32,908 nt of DNA from assembly GCA_905479435.1 (NCBI GenBank), contig CAJQMN010000116.1:1-32908 (forward strand). Reading direction: 5' to 3'. This document shows positions 31,700 to 32,908 of this stretch, in pieces. Both the position numbers and the translations under genes were made by a program. This DNA comes from an uncultured Flavobacteriaceae bacterium (GTDB lineage Bacteria; Bacteroidota; Bacteroidia; Flavobacteriales; Flavobacteriaceae). Positions within the stretch are counted from its first letter, which is position 1, and the number at the start of each line of letters is the position of its first letter. Under the pieces are notes generated by a model. The model saw nothing but the letters and a program-made list of their open reading frames with translations, ran no database searches and was not told the origin of the DNA.

Positions 31700-32908
31700 T
31701 TATTTCTTCTTAGCTTTAGCATCCATTTGCTTTTTCAAATCTGCAAGACCTCCAATGTCTCCAAGGGTGGTTTTTTCGGCTTCAGCAGATTTTTTTGCTA
31801 CAGCTTTCATATTTCTTTTTTCTTGCTCTTTGAAAATAGATGTGTGAGACACAACTATTCTTCGATATTCTTTGCTAAATTCTAATACTTTAAATTCAAT
31901 AGTATCTCCTTTACCAAGTTTAGTTCCATCTTCTTTCTCTAAATGACGTCCAGGGGCAAATCCTTCTACTCCATCAGTAAAAGTTACTACTGCTCCCTTA
32001 TCATTTTTCTCTTTAATGGTTCCTGTATGAACAGAATCTATAGAATAAGTTGCCTCGTGAGCATCCCATGGATTATCTTGAGTTTGCTTATGTCCTAAGT
32101 TTAACTTTCTTCCTTCAACATCTAATTCTAATACTTGAACTTCTAAAGAATCTCCAACAGTAACAAAATCTGATGGATGCTTAATTTTCTTAGTCCAAGA
32201 AAGATCAGAAATGTATACAAGACCATCAATTCCTTCTTCTAACTCAACAAATACACCAAAGTTTGTGTAATTTCTTACAGTACCAGTGTGGGTAGATGCA
32301 ACTGGATATTTTTTGGTAATATCTGTCCATGGATCTGGATGTAATTGTTTCATCCCCAAAGACATCTTGCGTTCGTCTCTATCTAAAGTTAAAATTTGCG
32401 CTTCAACTTTATCTCCAACCTTAACAAAATCTTGTGCAGAACGTAAATGAGTAGACCAAGACATTTCAGAAACGTGAATTAATCCTTCAACACCTTCAGA
32501 TACTTCTACAAATGCACCATAATCTGCAATCACAACAACTTCACCTGTTACTTTATCACCAATCTTAAGTTCAGCATTTAAAGCATCCCATGGGTGAGAA
32601 GATAATTGTTTTAATCCTAATTGAATTCTAGATTTACTATCATCAAAGTCTAAGATTACTACGTTTAATTTTTGATCTAATTCAACCACTTCATTTGGAT
32701 GGTTAATTCTAGACCATGATAAATCTGTAATATGAACTAATCCGTCAACACCACCTAGATCAACAAAGACACCATAAGAAGTAATATTTTTAACAATACC
32801 CTCTAATACTTGTCCTTTTTCTAGTTGACCAATAATTTCTTTCTTTTGTATTTCAATATCTGCTTCAATAAGCGCTTTATGTGAAACAACAACGTTTTTA
32901 AATTCATG
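31700..32908 (-). CDS. rpsA: Ribosomal protein S1, C-terminal part (partial)
   Basis: 402 residues are visible; the start lies beyond the right edge and the reading frame is open to the last base. Four S1 OB-fold repeats are present. Each carries a VxGxV opening, then GVFVDL/GAFVEV/GVFVEL-type strands and a closing GLKQL/GMKQL/GHKQ-type segment. The fourth repeat is degenerate (GAVVTF, GFAPGRHL), as usual in S1. A Lys-rich tail ends the protein. S1 binds mRNA for translation initiation. A GTG inside the frame near 32689 is an internal Val codon, not a start. A clear terminator follows. Confidence 0.95.
   Translation of the reverse strand, partial: HEFKNVVVSHKALIEADIEIQKKEIIGQLEKGQVLEGIVKNITSYGVFVDLGGVDGLVHITDLSWSRINHPNEVVELDQKLNVVILDFDDSKSRIQLGLKQLSSHPWDALNAELKIGDKVTGEVVVIADYGAFVEVSEGVEGLIHVSEMSWSTHLRSAQDFVKVGDKVEAQILTLDRDERKMSLGMKQLHPDPWTDITKKYPVASTHTGTVRNYTNFGVFVELEEGIDGLVYISDLSWTKKIKHPSDFVTVGDSLEVQVLELDVEGRKLNLGHKQTQDNPWDAHEATYSIDSVHTGTIKEKNDKGAVVTFTDGVEGFAPGRHLEKEDGTKLGKGDTIEFKVLEFSKEYRRIVVSHTSIFKEQEKRNMKAVAKKSAEAEKTTLGDIGGLADLKKQMDAKAKKK

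Noticed and set aside
32687-32689. GTG as a start of rpsA
   Set aside because: The frame continues upstream to the window edge with a full S1 repeat, so this is an internal Val codon.
1-32908. CRISPR array, insertion sequence, prophage or toxin-antitoxin pair
   Set aside because: I saw no regularly spaced repeats, transposase or integrase motifs, terminal inverted repeats or small toxin-type genes; the two-helix and one-helix peptides at 5964-6246 lack toxin features and sit in a membrane gene run.

Overview
The window is a stretch of chromosome from a low-GC member of the Bacteroidetes, most likely a marine Flavobacteriaceae. The signs are very AT-rich DNA, promoters of the form TTG-N19-TAnnTTTG (four or more good matches), few Shine-Dalgarno sequences, and typical flavobacterial gene sets: SurA/PpiC chaperones in a row, DUF3822 next to rsmD, YqgE next to a class IV aminotransferase and a START-like protein, and two PPK2 genes. 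I see no phage, insertion sequence, plasmid or CRISPR genes. It reads as ordinary vertically inherited core genome with lineage-specific genes of unknown function.

Layout. 1-3.7 kb (minus): nitrogen acquisition and assimilation, namely an outer-membrane porin, an ammonium channel (amt) and the start of glutamate synthase (gltB, cut by the window edge). A perfect palindrome lies upstream of the porin. 4-6.3 kb: an enoyl-CoA hydratase-like protein (minus), then a plus-strand run of three unrecognised membrane proteins, the last only 35 residues. 6.3-8.7 kb: a cysteine desulfurase and an Smr-domain protein (minus), divergent from an ArsC/LMW-PTP-like protein with a full redox cysteine triad. 8.7-12 kb (minus): two tandem polyphosphate kinase 2 genes and a RecD-like helicase.

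12-14.1 kb (plus): a membrane-anchored protein of unknown function, DUF3822 and rsmD, overlapping end to end. 14.1-19.2 kb (minus): a tightly coupled five-gene unit, DUF493, PpiC with two rotamase domains, a lipoprotein, SurA and a MoxR ATPase, probably for folding of envelope proteins. 19.25-22.6 kb (plus): an AAA-type NTPase, recQ and fmt, each overlapping the next by 4 nt. 22.8-25.1 kb: an HU-family protein with a clear promoter and terminator, yqgE, a class IV aminotransferase and a START-like protein.

25.1-25.7 kb: two separately transcribed tRNA genes (Met-CAT, Gly-TCC), each with a near-ideal promoter and its own hairpin terminator. 25.7-32.9 kb: a rhomboid protease, an LpxL-like acyltransferase, a class V PLP enzyme, a GlmM-type phosphohexomutase, an M24 peptidase lipoprotein and the C-terminal part of ribosomal protein S1 (cut by the window edge).

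No single locus is clearly a new defence or mobile system. The best candidates for undescribed biology are the membrane-protein trio at 5.0-6.25 kb with its 35-residue overlapping ORF, the palindrome upstream of porin-amt, the ArsC-like protein, and the PPK2 pair in which one copy has an Asn for Asp change in its Walker B motif.
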